From Roseovarius sp. (GTDB taxonomy: Bacteria > Pseudomonadota > Alphaproteobacteria > Rhodobacterales > Rhodobacteraceae): a stretch of 12,626 nucleotides of DNA. The translations under genes were made by a program, and so were the position numbers. The notes below the pieces were generated by a model. The model had not been told where the DNA came from and made no database searches. It saw only the letters and a list, made by a program, of their open reading frames with translations. Position 1 is the stretch's first letter. Each line of letters opens with the position of its first letter. The DNA is taken from assembly GCA_023260815.1 (NCBI GenBank), contig JALQUE010000178.1, positions 1 through 12,626 on the forward strand, in the 5' to 3' direction. Shown here piece after piece: positions 1 through 6,299 of this stretch.

Positions 1-27
1 CAAAACGACCGAGGTGTTGCGCGCCAT
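1..27 (-). CDS. 5' end of a ParD-like antitoxin gene (partial, runs off left edge)
   Basis: Only nine codons are in the window: ATG at 27-25, then M-A-R-N-T-S-V-V-L up to base 1. The start is supported by AAGGAG seven bases upstream and by a promoter at 49-77. The Asn-Thr-Ser-Val-Val-Leu stretch right after the start is characteristic of the N-terminal beta strand of ParD-family ribbon-helix-helix antitoxins (for example Caulobacter ParD1, which continues Gly-Asp-His-Phe). These proteins bind their own promoter as dimers and neutralise a ParE/RelE-fold toxin usually encoded just downstream. The promoter palindrome fits autoregulation. Nine residues cannot prove the family; another ribbon-helix-helix regulator is possible. 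The toxin, if present, lies outside the window. Confidence 0.6.
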
Positions 28-48
28 CGCCTGTCTCCTTCATGCGCA

Positions 49-77
49 AATATACCAATCCTTGGTACCCGGCTCAA
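49..77 (-). promoter_or_regulatory. Promoter with palindromic operator for the ParD-like gene
   Basis: Reading the minus strand, TTGAGC (77-72) and TATATT (54-49) are separated by exactly 17 bases, and TGG just before TATATT gives an extended -10. A perfect 6-3-6 dyad, TACCAA/TTGGTA (53-58 and 62-67), fills part of the spacer and touches the -10, so a bound dimer would block RNA polymerase. The -35 overlaps the stop codon of arfB (74-76). Negative autoregulation by the downstream product is inferred. Confidence 0.55.
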
Positions 78-493
78 TCCTCCCCTTCGACCTTGCCGCG
101 CATCGCCTTCACCTCGCCGCGCACCTTCTTGGCCTTCAGCCGCCGTTTCTTCGACCCAAGTGTGGGCCGTGTGGCCACCCGGCGCTTGGGCGCCACCAGC
201 GCCTTGCGGATCAGCTCGGCCAGTCGTTCGCGGGCGATCTCACGGTTGCGGGCCTGGGATCGCGTCTCCTCCACCTGGATGATAACCGCGCCTTCCTTGG
301 TCCAGCGCCGTCCTGCGAGCCGTTGTAGCCGCCGTTTGACAACATCCGGTAAATGCGGCGAGCGCTCGGCCTCGAAACGCAACTCCACCGCCGTCGAGAC
401 TTTGTTGACATTCTGTCCCCCCGGGCCGCTGGCGCGGATGAACTGTTCGGTCAATTCCCAGTCCTCGATGGTGATCGTGTCGGTGATCTTCAT
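74..493 (-). CDS. arfB: Peptidyl-tRNA hydrolase ArfB (class-I release-factor-like ribosome rescue factor)
   Basis: Encodes a 139-residue cytosolic protein that rescues ribosomes stalled at the 3' end of non-stop mRNAs by hydrolysing the peptidyl-tRNA. The Gly-Gly-Gln catalytic motif is at residues 25-27 within GPGGQNVNKVST. The C-terminal tail (about residues 105-135) is rich in Lys and Arg, as in ArfB/YaeJ proteins, where it inserts into the empty mRNA channel. The length matches the family (about 140). I chose ATG at 493 because family members begin M-x-I-T-D-T-I; an in-frame ATG at 532 would add 13 atypical residues. The ribosome binding site is weak (GAAAGA). Upstream, on the same strand, lie an inverted repeat, a palindrome and a terminator hairpin, so arfB probably has its own promoter or depends on readthrough from the RNA at 602-773. 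Confidence 0.93.
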   Translation of the reverse strand: MKITDTITIEDWELTEQFIRASGPGGQNVNKVSTAVELRFEAERSPHLPDVVKRRLQRLAGRRWTKEGAVIIQVEETRSQARNREIARERLAELIRKALVAPKRRVATRPTLGSKKRRLKAKKVRGEVKAMRGKVEGED

Positions 494-511
494 GCGGTCT
501 TTCGCAGGCAG

Positions 512-532
512 TTGTGTACGGGATGGACACAA
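512..532 (-). promoter_or_regulatory. Inverted repeat in the arfB 5' region
   Basis: TTGTGT (512-517) and ACACAA (527-532) are perfect inverted copies separated by nine bases. They lie 19-39 bases upstream of the arfB start. In RNA this would be a weak 6-bp hairpin just before the ribosome binding region; in DNA it could be a regulator half-site pair. No function can be assigned. Confidence 0.3.
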
Positions 533-574
533 ATCCGCCCCTCGGGTCCGAATTTCGTCCTGAACGCGGGGTGG

Positions 575-595
575 TTTGGTACGGATCGTACCAAA
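575..595. promoter_or_regulatory. Perfect 9-3-9 palindrome, candidate operator upstream of arfB
   Basis: TTTGGTACG (575-583), spacer GAT, CGTACCAAA (587-595): a flawless dyad of 21 bases with one more G-C pair possible beyond a mismatch. Its size fits a dimeric helix-turn-helix repressor (TetR- or GntR-like spacing). It lies between the minus-strand terminator at 602-627 and the arfB start 82 bases away, so it is placed to control arfB transcription. It shares the TTGGTA core with the dyad at 53-67 but with the half-sites arranged differently. Confidence 0.5.
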
Positions 596-601
596 TCCAA
601 A

Positions 602-627
602 GGGCCGCTCCGATCCCGGAACGGCCC
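602..627 (-). terminator. Rho-independent-type terminator hairpin of the 602-773 RNA
   Basis: Arms 602-612 and 617-627 form an 11-bp stem with one mismatch (608/621) and a four-base loop. On the minus strand the hairpin is followed by CTTTGGATTT, a T-rich but interrupted tail. There is no T-run on the plus-strand side, so it should act only on minus-strand transcripts. It would end the small RNA described at 602-773, or attenuate transcription into arfB. Confidence 0.55.
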
Positions 628-654
628 CCTAAAGGCTAGCGAAGGTGGTCCGGT

Positions 655-708
655 TAGGACGCACCAATTCGGGGGATCATCGCCCCAGGGACTGCCCTAG
701 GACGCACC
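655..708 (-). repeat. 11-bp direct repeat inside the candidate RNA
   Basis: TAGGACGCACC occurs at 655-665 and again at 698-708 (plus-strand reading), 43 bases apart. On the minus strand each copy reads GGTGCGTCCTA, and each could be decoded as Gly-Ala-Ser followed by a stop. Both copies can pair, with one bulged base, with the GGACCACC segment (minus-strand reading of 644-651). Confidence 0.6.
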
Positions 709-753
709 CTCCCAAACTGTTCCGGCACCTCGCTCCAAATCCTTTATAGACAC
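697..753 (-). CDS. Candidate 18-residue leader peptide or small protein
   Basis: A GTG start at 753-751 is preceded by AAAGGAGG with a seven-base spacer, among the best ribosome binding sites in the window. The frame reads MSIKDLERGAGTVWEGAS and ends at TAG (699-697). The peptide is soluble and charged, with no membrane segment, so it does not look like a type I toxin. The Shine-Dalgarno lies in one arm of a long stem, and the stop codon lies in a hairpin and within a repeated element, so translation would directly change RNA folding. This suggests a regulatory leader ORF. No homologue is known to me. It could also be a chance reading frame behind an unrelated purine-rich sequence. Confidence 0.4.
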   Translation of the reverse strand: MSIKDLERGAGTVWEGAS

Positions 754-860
754 TGGACCACCTCCTTTCGCTTTGTTGAACTTATCCCCAGCCTGCCACA
801 GATTTTCGGTGTGTCAAAACAAAATGCGGTAGGGCACAAGAATTTTTCCGCAGGATATGG

Positions 861-1784
861 TCAGTCTGCCTGCAAAACCGCCACGCATTGCCCCGGCAGG
901 TCCGCCATCGTCAATTCCCGTTGCGGTTTCGGCTTGGGGGCGTTCGGGTCGGGCGGCGGCGGGTTGAGGATATTGGCAACCCACTCCTGGGCATCCGCGC
1001 ATCCATCCCCCGGCGGCGGGGCCTCCTGAGCGACACAAGACGCTGAATTTGCAGAACATTTCAGGCGCACATGGAAATGGTAATGATGCCCCCACCACGG
1101 TCTGACCTTGCGCAGCCAGCTTCTGTCGCCGGTTTCATCCTGGCACATCTGCACCTTGGCCCCCGGAAAAACAAAGATCCGGTCCGTCCTTAGATCCTGC
1201 GCCGCCGCCTTGAGGATTTCATGATGCGCCCGCGTCCAATCCCCATTCGTATAGGCCCCGTTCGCCCGCCGCATCGATATCGACGAGATGCTCTCCCGTT
1301 CCGCCCGGCTCAGCGTCAACCGATCCGCCGGCCGCATCCAGATATCCGCATCCATCCCGATCTGATGACTCCGATGCCCCGTCAACATGGGCCCACCCCG
1401 CGGCTGGCTGATGTCCCCCACATAAAGTCCGGTCCACCCCGGTTGCGTTGCTGCGAAACGGGACAGGTCTTGAACGAAATCAATGGTTTCCGGATGACCC
1501 CAGTTGCGGTTCCGGCTTAGTCTCATGGCCTGCCATGTCGGTCCGGTTTCGGGTAATTCCACGCCACCGGCCAGACAGCCCTTGGCATATCCGCCAAATG
1601 GTTGCGCCCCTTGACGCGACCCATTGGGCGCGCTTCCGAACAATTGCTTGGCATGGACGCCTATCATGGCGGCGGGGATGTTCTGGGTCGAAACGACCTG
1701 TCGCGGTTCGGCCATATCCCGCGGCGTCGCTGTGCACCCGGCCAGAACAAGGCTCAGGGCCATCAGTTTGAAGAGGCGATCCAT
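861..1784 (-). CDS. mepA: Penicillin-insensitive murein endopeptidase MepA (lipoprotein form)
   Basis: A 307-residue zinc peptidase of family M74 that cleaves D-Ala-meso-DAP cross-links in peptidoglycan, acting in the periplasm. The N-terminus is a lipoprotein signal: short charged start, hydrophobic core, lipobox LVLAGC with the acylated Cys at 17. Predicted zinc ligands by family pattern are His140 and Asp147 (SHQIGMDADIW) and the His cluster 233/236/238 (GHHYHFH). A Pro/Lys-rich linker (about 274-288) leads to the C-terminus. E. coli MepA is shorter (about 274 residues) and not a lipoprotein. The start codon lies inside the 3' end of the upstream permease gene (22-base overlap), with GGGAG about ten bases before the ATG, so translation is probably coupled. 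Likely role: cell wall remodelling during growth. Confidence 0.93.
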   Translation of the reverse strand: MDRLFKLMALSLVLAGCTATPRDMAEPRQVVSTQNIPAAMIGVHAKQLFGSAPNGSRQGAQPFGGYAKGCLAGGVELPETGPTWQAMRLSRNRNWGHPETIDFVQDLSRFAATQPGWTGLYVGDISQPRGGPMLTGHRSHQIGMDADIWMRPADRLTLSRAERESISSISMRRANGAYTNGDWTRAHHEILKAAAQDLRTDRIFVFPGAKVQMCQDETGDRSWLRKVRPWWGHHYHFHVRLKCSANSASCVAQEAPPPGDGCADAQEWVANILNPPPPDPNAPKPKPQRELTMADLPGQCVAVLQAD

Positions 1785-3148
1785 GTCTCACTGTCTCCCT
1801 TCGGCTGCACCCACCGTAGCAGCACCAGCCCGATCAGGAAAAGAACAATCACAGGCGACACCCCGATGCGCGCACTCTCGCTAAGGGCGGTCACGGATCC
1901 GATAAGGGCAGGCGCCAGAAAGGCCGTGGCCCGTCCTGACAGCCCGTAAAGTCCGAAGCTTTCGGTGGGGGCTTTGGGATCGGTGTGGCGCACCATCAGA
2001 GACCGGCTTGCCGCTTGCAAGGTGCCACCAAACCCACCGATCAGGACACCGCAGCCGAAAAAGATCACGTCGGGAAGTCGTGACCCATCGGCCAGCGCGA
2101 TCCCGAACAGCTGATCGCGGTCCATGCCCACAACAATGACGCAGACCATGATCAGCGCCCACACCGAAGCGATGATCACCGGCTTTGGTCCAAAGGCACG
2201 GTCTGCCTTGCCGCCGATCCAGCTGAACACGGCGGCGGCGATCGCTCCGATGATCCCGAAGACGCCAATGAAGACCAAAGGCCAGTTGAGGACCAGCGCG
2301 GCATATGTTCCCCCGAAGCCGTAAAGCCCATTCAACGCATCGCGATACATCATCGACGATCCCAGATAGGCTGACAGGCTGATGCGTCGGCGCAGGGATT
2401 TCACCGATTTGACAAGCAGGGCGATTGCGTCGCCGACGCCCTTGCCTTGTGCGGGCGGTCCGACATCCCTGACCCAGAGAAAATAGGGGATCATGAAAAC
2501 CGCGAACCATATCGCCACGAAAGGCCCGACAAACCGTGTGCCTTCCTTTTGCGCGGCGTCCAGGCCAAAGGCCGGATCAAGCCCGATCAATGTCTTGCCC
2601 GAGGGCTGTTCAACGAACAGCAGCAGCATGATGACCAATGACAGGACGCCACCGACATATCCGATGGCAAAGCCCGATCCCGACAAGGCTCCAATCTCGT
2701 CCTTGGAGCCAAGCGACGGCAGCTGCGAGTTGATGAAGATCAGCGCATACTCGGCCCCGATGAAGCCAATGCCGAAAGCGGTCAACGCCAGCCACATGTT
2801 CGACCCGTCCGGTTGCGTCCACCATAACCCGGTCGCGCCGATCACATAAAGAGCTGAAAATCCCACGATCCAAGGCAACCGGCGGCCCGTCGTATCGGCC
2901 AAAGCCCCCATGAAGGGCGCGCCGAAGCCGATGATCAGTCCGGTGATCGTCAGGCACAGCGACCACAGGCTTTGCGCACGCGCATCTGCGGCCTGTTCGT
3001 CAAGGCCGGACGCCATGAAATATTCGGCCGCGGTGGCCGCAAAGAAGGGACCGAAAATGAATGTGATCAGAAGCGTATGATAAGGCTGGCTTGCCCAGTC
3101 GAAGAAGAACCAACCCCAGATACGCTTACGCTTTGAAATGCCGGTCAT
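1763..3148 (-). CDS. MFS permease, UMF1 / Atg22-like family
   Basis: A 461-residue inner membrane protein with about twelve hydrophobic segments. The opening RKRIWGWFFFDWASQPYHT is the signature of the UMF1 branch of the major facilitator superfamily (related to yeast Atg22), and GALADTTGRR (81-90) is the motif-A loop between TM2 and TM3. The substrate of bacterial members is unknown; Atg22 exports amino acids from the vacuole. I placed the start at ATG 3148, with GAGG five bases upstream; a TTG at 3184 would add 12 residues but the family begins near this ATG. It is 51 bp downstream of the thioesterase-like gene and overlaps mepA by 22 bases, so the three genes probably form one operon. A link to recovery of cell wall fragments is possible from context only. 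Confidence 0.88.
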   Translation of the reverse strand: MTGISKRKRIWGWFFFDWASQPYHTLLITFIFGPFFAATAAEYFMASGLDEQAADARAQSLWSLCLTITGLIIGFGAPFMGALADTTGRRLPWIVGFSALYVIGATGLWWTQPDGSNMWLALTAFGIGFIGAEYALIFINSQLPSLGSKDEIGALSGSGFAIGYVGGVLSLVIMLLLFVEQPSGKTLIGLDPAFGLDAAQKEGTRFVGPFVAIWFAVFMIPYFLWVRDVGPPAQGKGVGDAIALLVKSVKSLRRRISLSAYLGSSMMYRDALNGLYGFGGTYAALVLNWPLVFIGVFGIIGAIAAAVFSWIGGKADRAFGPKPVIIASVWALIMVCVIVVGMDRDQLFGIALADGSRLPDVIFFGCGVLIGGFGGTLQAASRSLMVRHTDPKAPTESFGLYGLSGRATAFLAPALIGSVTALSESARIGVSPVIVLFLIGLVLLRWVQPKGDSETWIASSN

Positions 3149-3199
3149 ACGCGCCTCATGTTTGAGGGGATATGACAGGCTCAAGGGCGCGGTATCAAG

Positions 3200-3736
3200 C
3201 TATTCCTTTGCAGGCGGCCAGGGTCTTTGGCCCTCCGCCTCGATCCAGGCCCTGACCCAATCGGGGGCTTGTGGCGCGGGCATCTGTTGGCCCATTGCGT
3301 CCAATATGCGGGCTGGAGGCACGATACCGGCCTTGCCGGTCACCGCTGTGCGCAGCAGGATGTGGTTGGCACAGTCGCCATCGGTTTTCCACATCGACTG
3401 TTCGATATAGATGAACCGATCATCCCAGAACACCACATGCGACCGCATCCTGATCTTGTCGAACATGCGAATGCGGCGTCGGTATCTGACGGATGCGCCG
3501 GCCACCGCCAGCCCCCAGCCATTTTGCTTGATGACGCCGATCAACCCGATGCGCTGCGCCAACGGAATGCGCCCCAGATCGAACAGCGTCAGGGTGCGCC
3601 CGTTGTTCAATTCCATCCACAGGTCGATATCCCAGGGCAGGCAAATGTGGCTTGAGACATGCACCCCGGTGATGGCAACCGGCGGATCGTTGCGGTGCTT
3701 GAACATCTGCCAGATCAGGCGTGGGGCTGGATACAT
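3200..3736 (-). CDS. Hot-dog-fold thioesterase-like protein (THEM6-type)
   Basis: A 178-residue protein resembling THEM6 and bacterial acyl-CoA thioesterase relatives of the 4-hydroxybenzoyl-CoA thioesterase superfamily. Visible marks are the DxDxxxxxNNGR segment (Asp36, Asp38, Asn44-Asn45), which corresponds to the start of the long hot-dog helix, then Asp53, and FWDDRFIYIEQ (103-113), which matches the conserved WDDR-Y-E strand. Such enzymes usually hydrolyse acyl-CoA thioesters, but no substrate can be read from this sequence. The start at ATG 3736 has AAGGAG with a six-base spacer; in-frame upstream sequence is non-coding in character. It is first in the minus-strand cluster with the UMF1-type permease and mepA, and divergent from yggT. 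Confidence 0.8.
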   Translation of the reverse strand: MYPAPRLIWQMFKHRNDPPVAITGVHVSSHICLPWDIDLWMELNNGRTLTLFDLGRIPLAQRIGLIGVIKQNGWGLAVAGASVRYRRRIRMFDKIRMRSHVVFWDDRFIYIEQSMWKTDGDCANHILLRTAVTGKAGIVPPARILDAMGQQMPAPQAPDWVRAWIEAEGQRPWPPAKE

Positions 3737-3759
3737 CGTAGGCTCCTTTCGCGACGGGG

Positions 3760-3787
3760 TTTTCTGCCCCCGGCACCACGGCGTCAA
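3760..3787 (-). promoter_or_regulatory. Possible promoter of the thioesterase–permease–mepA cluster
   Basis: On the minus strand TTGACG (3787-3782) is followed after 16 bases by AGAAAA (3765-3760), 24 bases before the start codon at 3736. The -35 is good and the -10 poor. The octamer CGGCGTCA is repeated directly at 3779-3786 and 3796-3803, which could be a regulator site. Low confidence. Confidence 0.3.
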
Positions 3788-3806
3788 CCGGAACCCGGCG
3801 TCAGGC

Positions 3807-3834
3807 TTGCGCTTTGTCCCCGGCGCGCTTAGGT
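3807..3834 (+). promoter_or_regulatory. Possible promoter of yggT
   Basis: TTGCGC (3807-3812) and TTAGGT (3829-3834) are 16 bases apart, 31 bases before the yggT start. The match to a sigma-70 promoter is fair only. The site lies in the 129-bp divergent gap shared with the thioesterase-like gene. Confidence 0.3.
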
Positions 3835-3865
3835 CTTGGGCGTTTCGCGGTTGAAGGACACACCC

Positions 3866-4153
3866 ATGCAATCCCTGTTTCAGATTCTCATGCTGCTGCT
3901 CGACGTGCTTTGGTTCTTCATCATTGCGCATGTGATCATGAGTTGGCTGATCAATTTTCAGGTGCTCAACCTGCACCAGCAGTTCGTCGCGCAGGTCTGG
4001 TACATGCTGAACCGCATCCTAGAGCCGATCTATGGCCCGATCCGGCGTGTCCTGCCATCCATGTCGGGTATCGACCTGGCGCCGCTGGTGGCCTTGATCG
4101 CAGTCTATGCGATCCGCATCATTCTGATGAACAACGTGGCGGCCTTTTACTGA
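3866..4153 (+). CDS. YggT family membrane protein
   Basis: A 95-residue integral membrane protein with two hydrophobic segments (about residues 4-28 and 68-92). Between them is the family signature, an Arg-rich turn: RILEPIYGPIRRVLP followed by SGIDLAPLV. YggT proteins occur in most bacteria and plastids (CCB3/YlmG group); roles in osmotic tolerance, cell division or cytochrome assembly have been proposed but no biochemical activity is established. The start at ATG 3866 has AAGGA seven bases upstream; an in-frame ATG at 3836 adds ten non-conserved residues. It is 73 bp upstream of recQ on the same strand and may share its transcript. Confidence 0.88.
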   Translation: MQSLFQILMLLLDVLWFFIIAHVIMSWLINFQVLNLHQQFVAQVWYMLNRILEPIYGPIRRVLPSMSGIDLAPLVALIAVYAIRIILMNNVAAFY

Positions 4154-4185
4154 CCAGCCTCTTGTTCGACGAATCCGAGTGTGAA

Positions 4186-4225
4186 AAAGTCCTGCCAAGA
4201 GCAGAGTAAAAACAGACAGGACTTT
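4186..4225 (+). promoter_or_regulatory. Inverted repeat that can hide the recQ ribosome binding site
   Basis: AAAGTCCTG (4186-4194) and CAGGACTTT (4217-4225) are perfect inverted copies, nine pairs, with a 22-base A-rich loop. The right arm contains the AGGA Shine-Dalgarno (4218-4221) and ends one base before the recQ ATG at 4227. In the mRNA the folded form would block initiation. Whether a transcript covers both arms depends on where transcription starts. Confidence 0.5.
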
Positions 4226-4226
4226 C

Positions 4227-6266
4227 ATGCCGGGCGCCGCCACGCTTTTGCGCGACATCTTTGGATTTGATGCCTTCCGCCCTGGACAGGAGGACATCGT
4301 CGATGCCGTGGCGCAAGGCGAAAATGTGCTGGCCATCATGCCGACGGGTGGCGGGAAATCCCTTTGTTTTCAGCTTCCGGCGTTGATGCGCGACGGCGTG
4401 ACGGTGGTGATTTCGCCGTTGATCGCGCTGATGCGCGATCAGGTCCGCGCGCTGCGGGAAGTCGGGGTCGAGGCCGGGGCGCTGACCTCGGGCAATACCG
4501 AAGAGGAAACCGCTGCTGTCTGGGACGCGCTGGACAATGGGCGCCTCAAGCTGCTGTACATTGCGCCCGAACGGTTGGCGGCGGGATCGTCCATGACCAT
4601 GCTGCGGCGCATCGGTGTCAGTCTGATTGCCGTGGATGAGGCCCATTGCGTCAGCCAGTGGGGCCATGATTTCAGGCCCGACTATCTGCGGATCGGTGAA
4701 TTGCGCCGCGCGCTTGGTGTTCCGCTGGCCGCCTTCACGGCCACCGCCGATGCCGAAACCCAGGCCGAGATCGTGGAAAAGCTGTTTGACGGCCAACCGC
4801 CGCAAACCTTCCTGCGTGGCTTTGACCGGCCCAATATCCATCTCGCCTTCAGCCCCAAGGACAGCCCGCGCCGGCAGATCATGGATTTCGCCGCGGCGCG
4901 CAAGGGGCAGTCCGGGATCATCTATTGCGGCACGCGCGCCCGCACAGAAAGCCTGTCGCAAGCCTTGTGTGAAAGTGGGCACAACGCATGCCACTATCAT
5001 GGCGGCATGGAGCCAGAGGCGCGCCGCGAGGTCGAGACGCGTTTCAATACCGAGGACGGGTTGATCGTGGTCGCCACGGTGGCCTTCGGGATGGGCGTGG
5101 ACAAACCCGATATCAGGTGGGTCGCGCATGCTGATCTGCCCAAGTCCATCGAAGCGTATTATCAGGAAATCGGCCGCGCCGGGCGTGACGGGGCGCCTGC
5201 GGAAACCCTGACGCTGTTCGGTCCCGACGACATCCGCCTGCGTCGCTCTCAGATCGATGAGGGGCTTGCCCCGCCCGAACGGCGCATGGCGGATCATGGC
5301 CGGCTCAACGCGCTTCTGGGGCTGGCCGAAGCGTTGCAATGCCGCCGCGCCAACCTGCTGCGTTATTTCGGAGAAGAGGCAACCGCCTGCGGCAACTGCG
5401 ATCTGTGCGACACACCACCAGAGACGTTCGACGGAACCGAGGCTGTCCGCAAGGCGCTGTCGGCCATCTTGCGCACCGATGAACGGTTTGGCGCAGGTCA
5501 CCTGATCGACATCCTGACCGGCAATGCGACCGACAAGATCCGTCAGCGCGGTCACGATCAGTTGCCGACATTCGGTGTGGGGCAAGACATCGATAGGCGG
5601 GGTTGGCAGGGTGTGTTCCGGCAAATGATGGGGCATGATCTGGTGCGCCCCGATCCAGAGCGTCACGGGGCGCTGCGCATGACTGAAGCCGCCCGGCCCA
5701 TCCTGCGCGACGAACAGCCGATCACCCTGCGCCGAGATACGCTGGTTCCCAAATCCAACCGCCCGGCCGTGCGCGCGCTTGTGTCGGACGAAGACGCGCC
5801 GCTTCTGTCGGCGCTCAAGGCCAAACGGCGAGCGTTGGCGGAAGCTGCGAAAGTGCCGGCCTATGTGGTTTTCGCCGACCGCACCCTGATCGAGATGGCC
5901 GAGACAAGACCCGCGACATTGGACCAGATGGCCCGGATCAACGGTGTTGGCGCCAAGAAACTGGACCGTTACGGGGATGCGTTCTTGTCGGTCATAAATG
6001 GTGAGGCGGCGGCCCTGCACCCCACACGGCGCAAGCTGGCGGGGCGCGCTGCGGGATCGCTTTACGATCAATTGCTCGAAGTGCAGGCCGATCTGGCGCG
6101 CGGCGAGGGCGGCATCGAAAAGCCGCTCAGTTGTTCGGCGTCGCTTCTGGCGCGGGTCGCCTCGAGCCGGCCCCGTGATCTGGGCGAGCTGACCCGCATC
6201 CTTGGCGAGCGACGCGCCGAAAGGTTTGGCCCGGCCTTTCTGGACGTTTTGCACACAGCGGACTAA
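4227..6266 (+). CDS. recQ: ATP-dependent DNA helicase RecQ
   Basis: A 679-residue 3'-5' DNA helicase for replication fork repair and recombination. Domains in order: superfamily-2 helicase core with Walker A GGGKS (41-45), DEAH box (137-140, VDEAHCVSQWGHDFRPDY) and arginine-finger motif QEIGRAGRDG (313-322); RecQ-Ct zinc site with Cys372, Cys388, Cys391 and Cys394; winged helix (about 400-500); HRDC domain (about 525-592). A further 80 residues (600-679) follow, making it longer than E. coli RecQ (609), and resemble a second HRDC-like segment. All key catalytic residues are present. The start ATG has AGGA five bases upstream, inside an inverted repeat. yaaA follows after 33 bp, so the two are probably co-transcribed. 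Confidence 0.96.
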   Translation: MPGAATLLRDIFGFDAFRPGQEDIVDAVAQGENVLAIMPTGGGKSLCFQLPALMRDGVTVVISPLIALMRDQVRALREVGVEAGALTSGNTEEETAAVWDALDNGRLKLLYIAPERLAAGSSMTMLRRIGVSLIAVDEAHCVSQWGHDFRPDYLRIGELRRALGVPLAAFTATADAETQAEIVEKLFDGQPPQTFLRGFDRPNIHLAFSPKDSPRRQIMDFAAARKGQSGIIYCGTRARTESLSQALCESGHNACHYHGGMEPEARREVETRFNTEDGLIVVATVAFGMGVDKPDIRWVAHADLPKSIEAYYQEIGRAGRDGAPAETLTLFGPDDIRLRRSQIDEGLAPPERRMADHGRLNALLGLAEALQCRRANLLRYFGEEATACGNCDLCDTPPETFDGTEAVRKALSAILRTDERFGAGHLIDILTGNATDKIRQRGHDQLPTFGVGQDIDRRGWQGVFRQMMGHDLVRPDPERHGALRMTEAARPILRDEQPITLRRDTLVPKSNRPAVRALVSDEDAPLLSALKAKRRALAEAAKVPAYVVFADRTLIEMAETRPATLDQMARINGVGAKKLDRYGDAFLSVINGEAAALHPTRRKLAGRAAGSLYDQLLEVQADLARGEGGIEKPLSCSASLLARVASSRPRDLGELTRILGERRAERFGPAFLDVLHTAD

Positions 6267-6299
6267 ATCCAGTTCAACTCATAACAAGGGACTTTTCAA

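Larger units (their letters stand above)
602..773 (-). ncRNA. Candidate structured small RNA or leader with an embedded mini-ORF
   Basis: This stretch between mepA and arfB has no conventional gene but much structure on the minus strand. A long-range stem pairs 638-651 with 755-772: 14 perfect pairs interrupted only by a four-base bulge (764-767) that lies in the Shine-Dalgarno of the mini-ORF at 697-753. The same 3' arm (644-651) can instead pair locally with 657-665 (8 bp, one bulged base) or with an identical copy of that element at 700-708. A compact hairpin (684-690 with 695-701) holds the mini-ORF stop codon. A terminator hairpin closes the unit. TTGACA at 817-812 could be the -35, but no good -10 is visible. 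I do not recognise an Rfam family. Whether it is a free small RNA or the arfB leader is open. Confidence 0.45.

Noticed and set aside
697..753. The mini-ORF as a type I toxin
   Set aside because: The peptide is polar and charged without a hydrophobic membrane segment, unlike known type I toxins, although the long-range 5'-3' pairing is reminiscent of such mRNAs.
755..769. Plus-strand GGACCACCTCCTTTC resembles the 3' end of 16S rRNA
   Set aside because: It is simply the complement of a strong Shine-Dalgarno on the minus strand; no other rRNA sequence is present.
782..790. TTATCCCCA, one base from a DnaA box
   Set aside because: A single copy with no neighbouring boxes, AT-rich unwinding region or replication genes; not enough for an origin.
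4119..6254. A 711-codon open frame on the minus strand opposite recQ
   Set aside because: It mirrors the RecQ frame in high-GC DNA, resembles no family and is rich in the residues expected of an antisense shadow; RecQ motifs are complete on the other strand.
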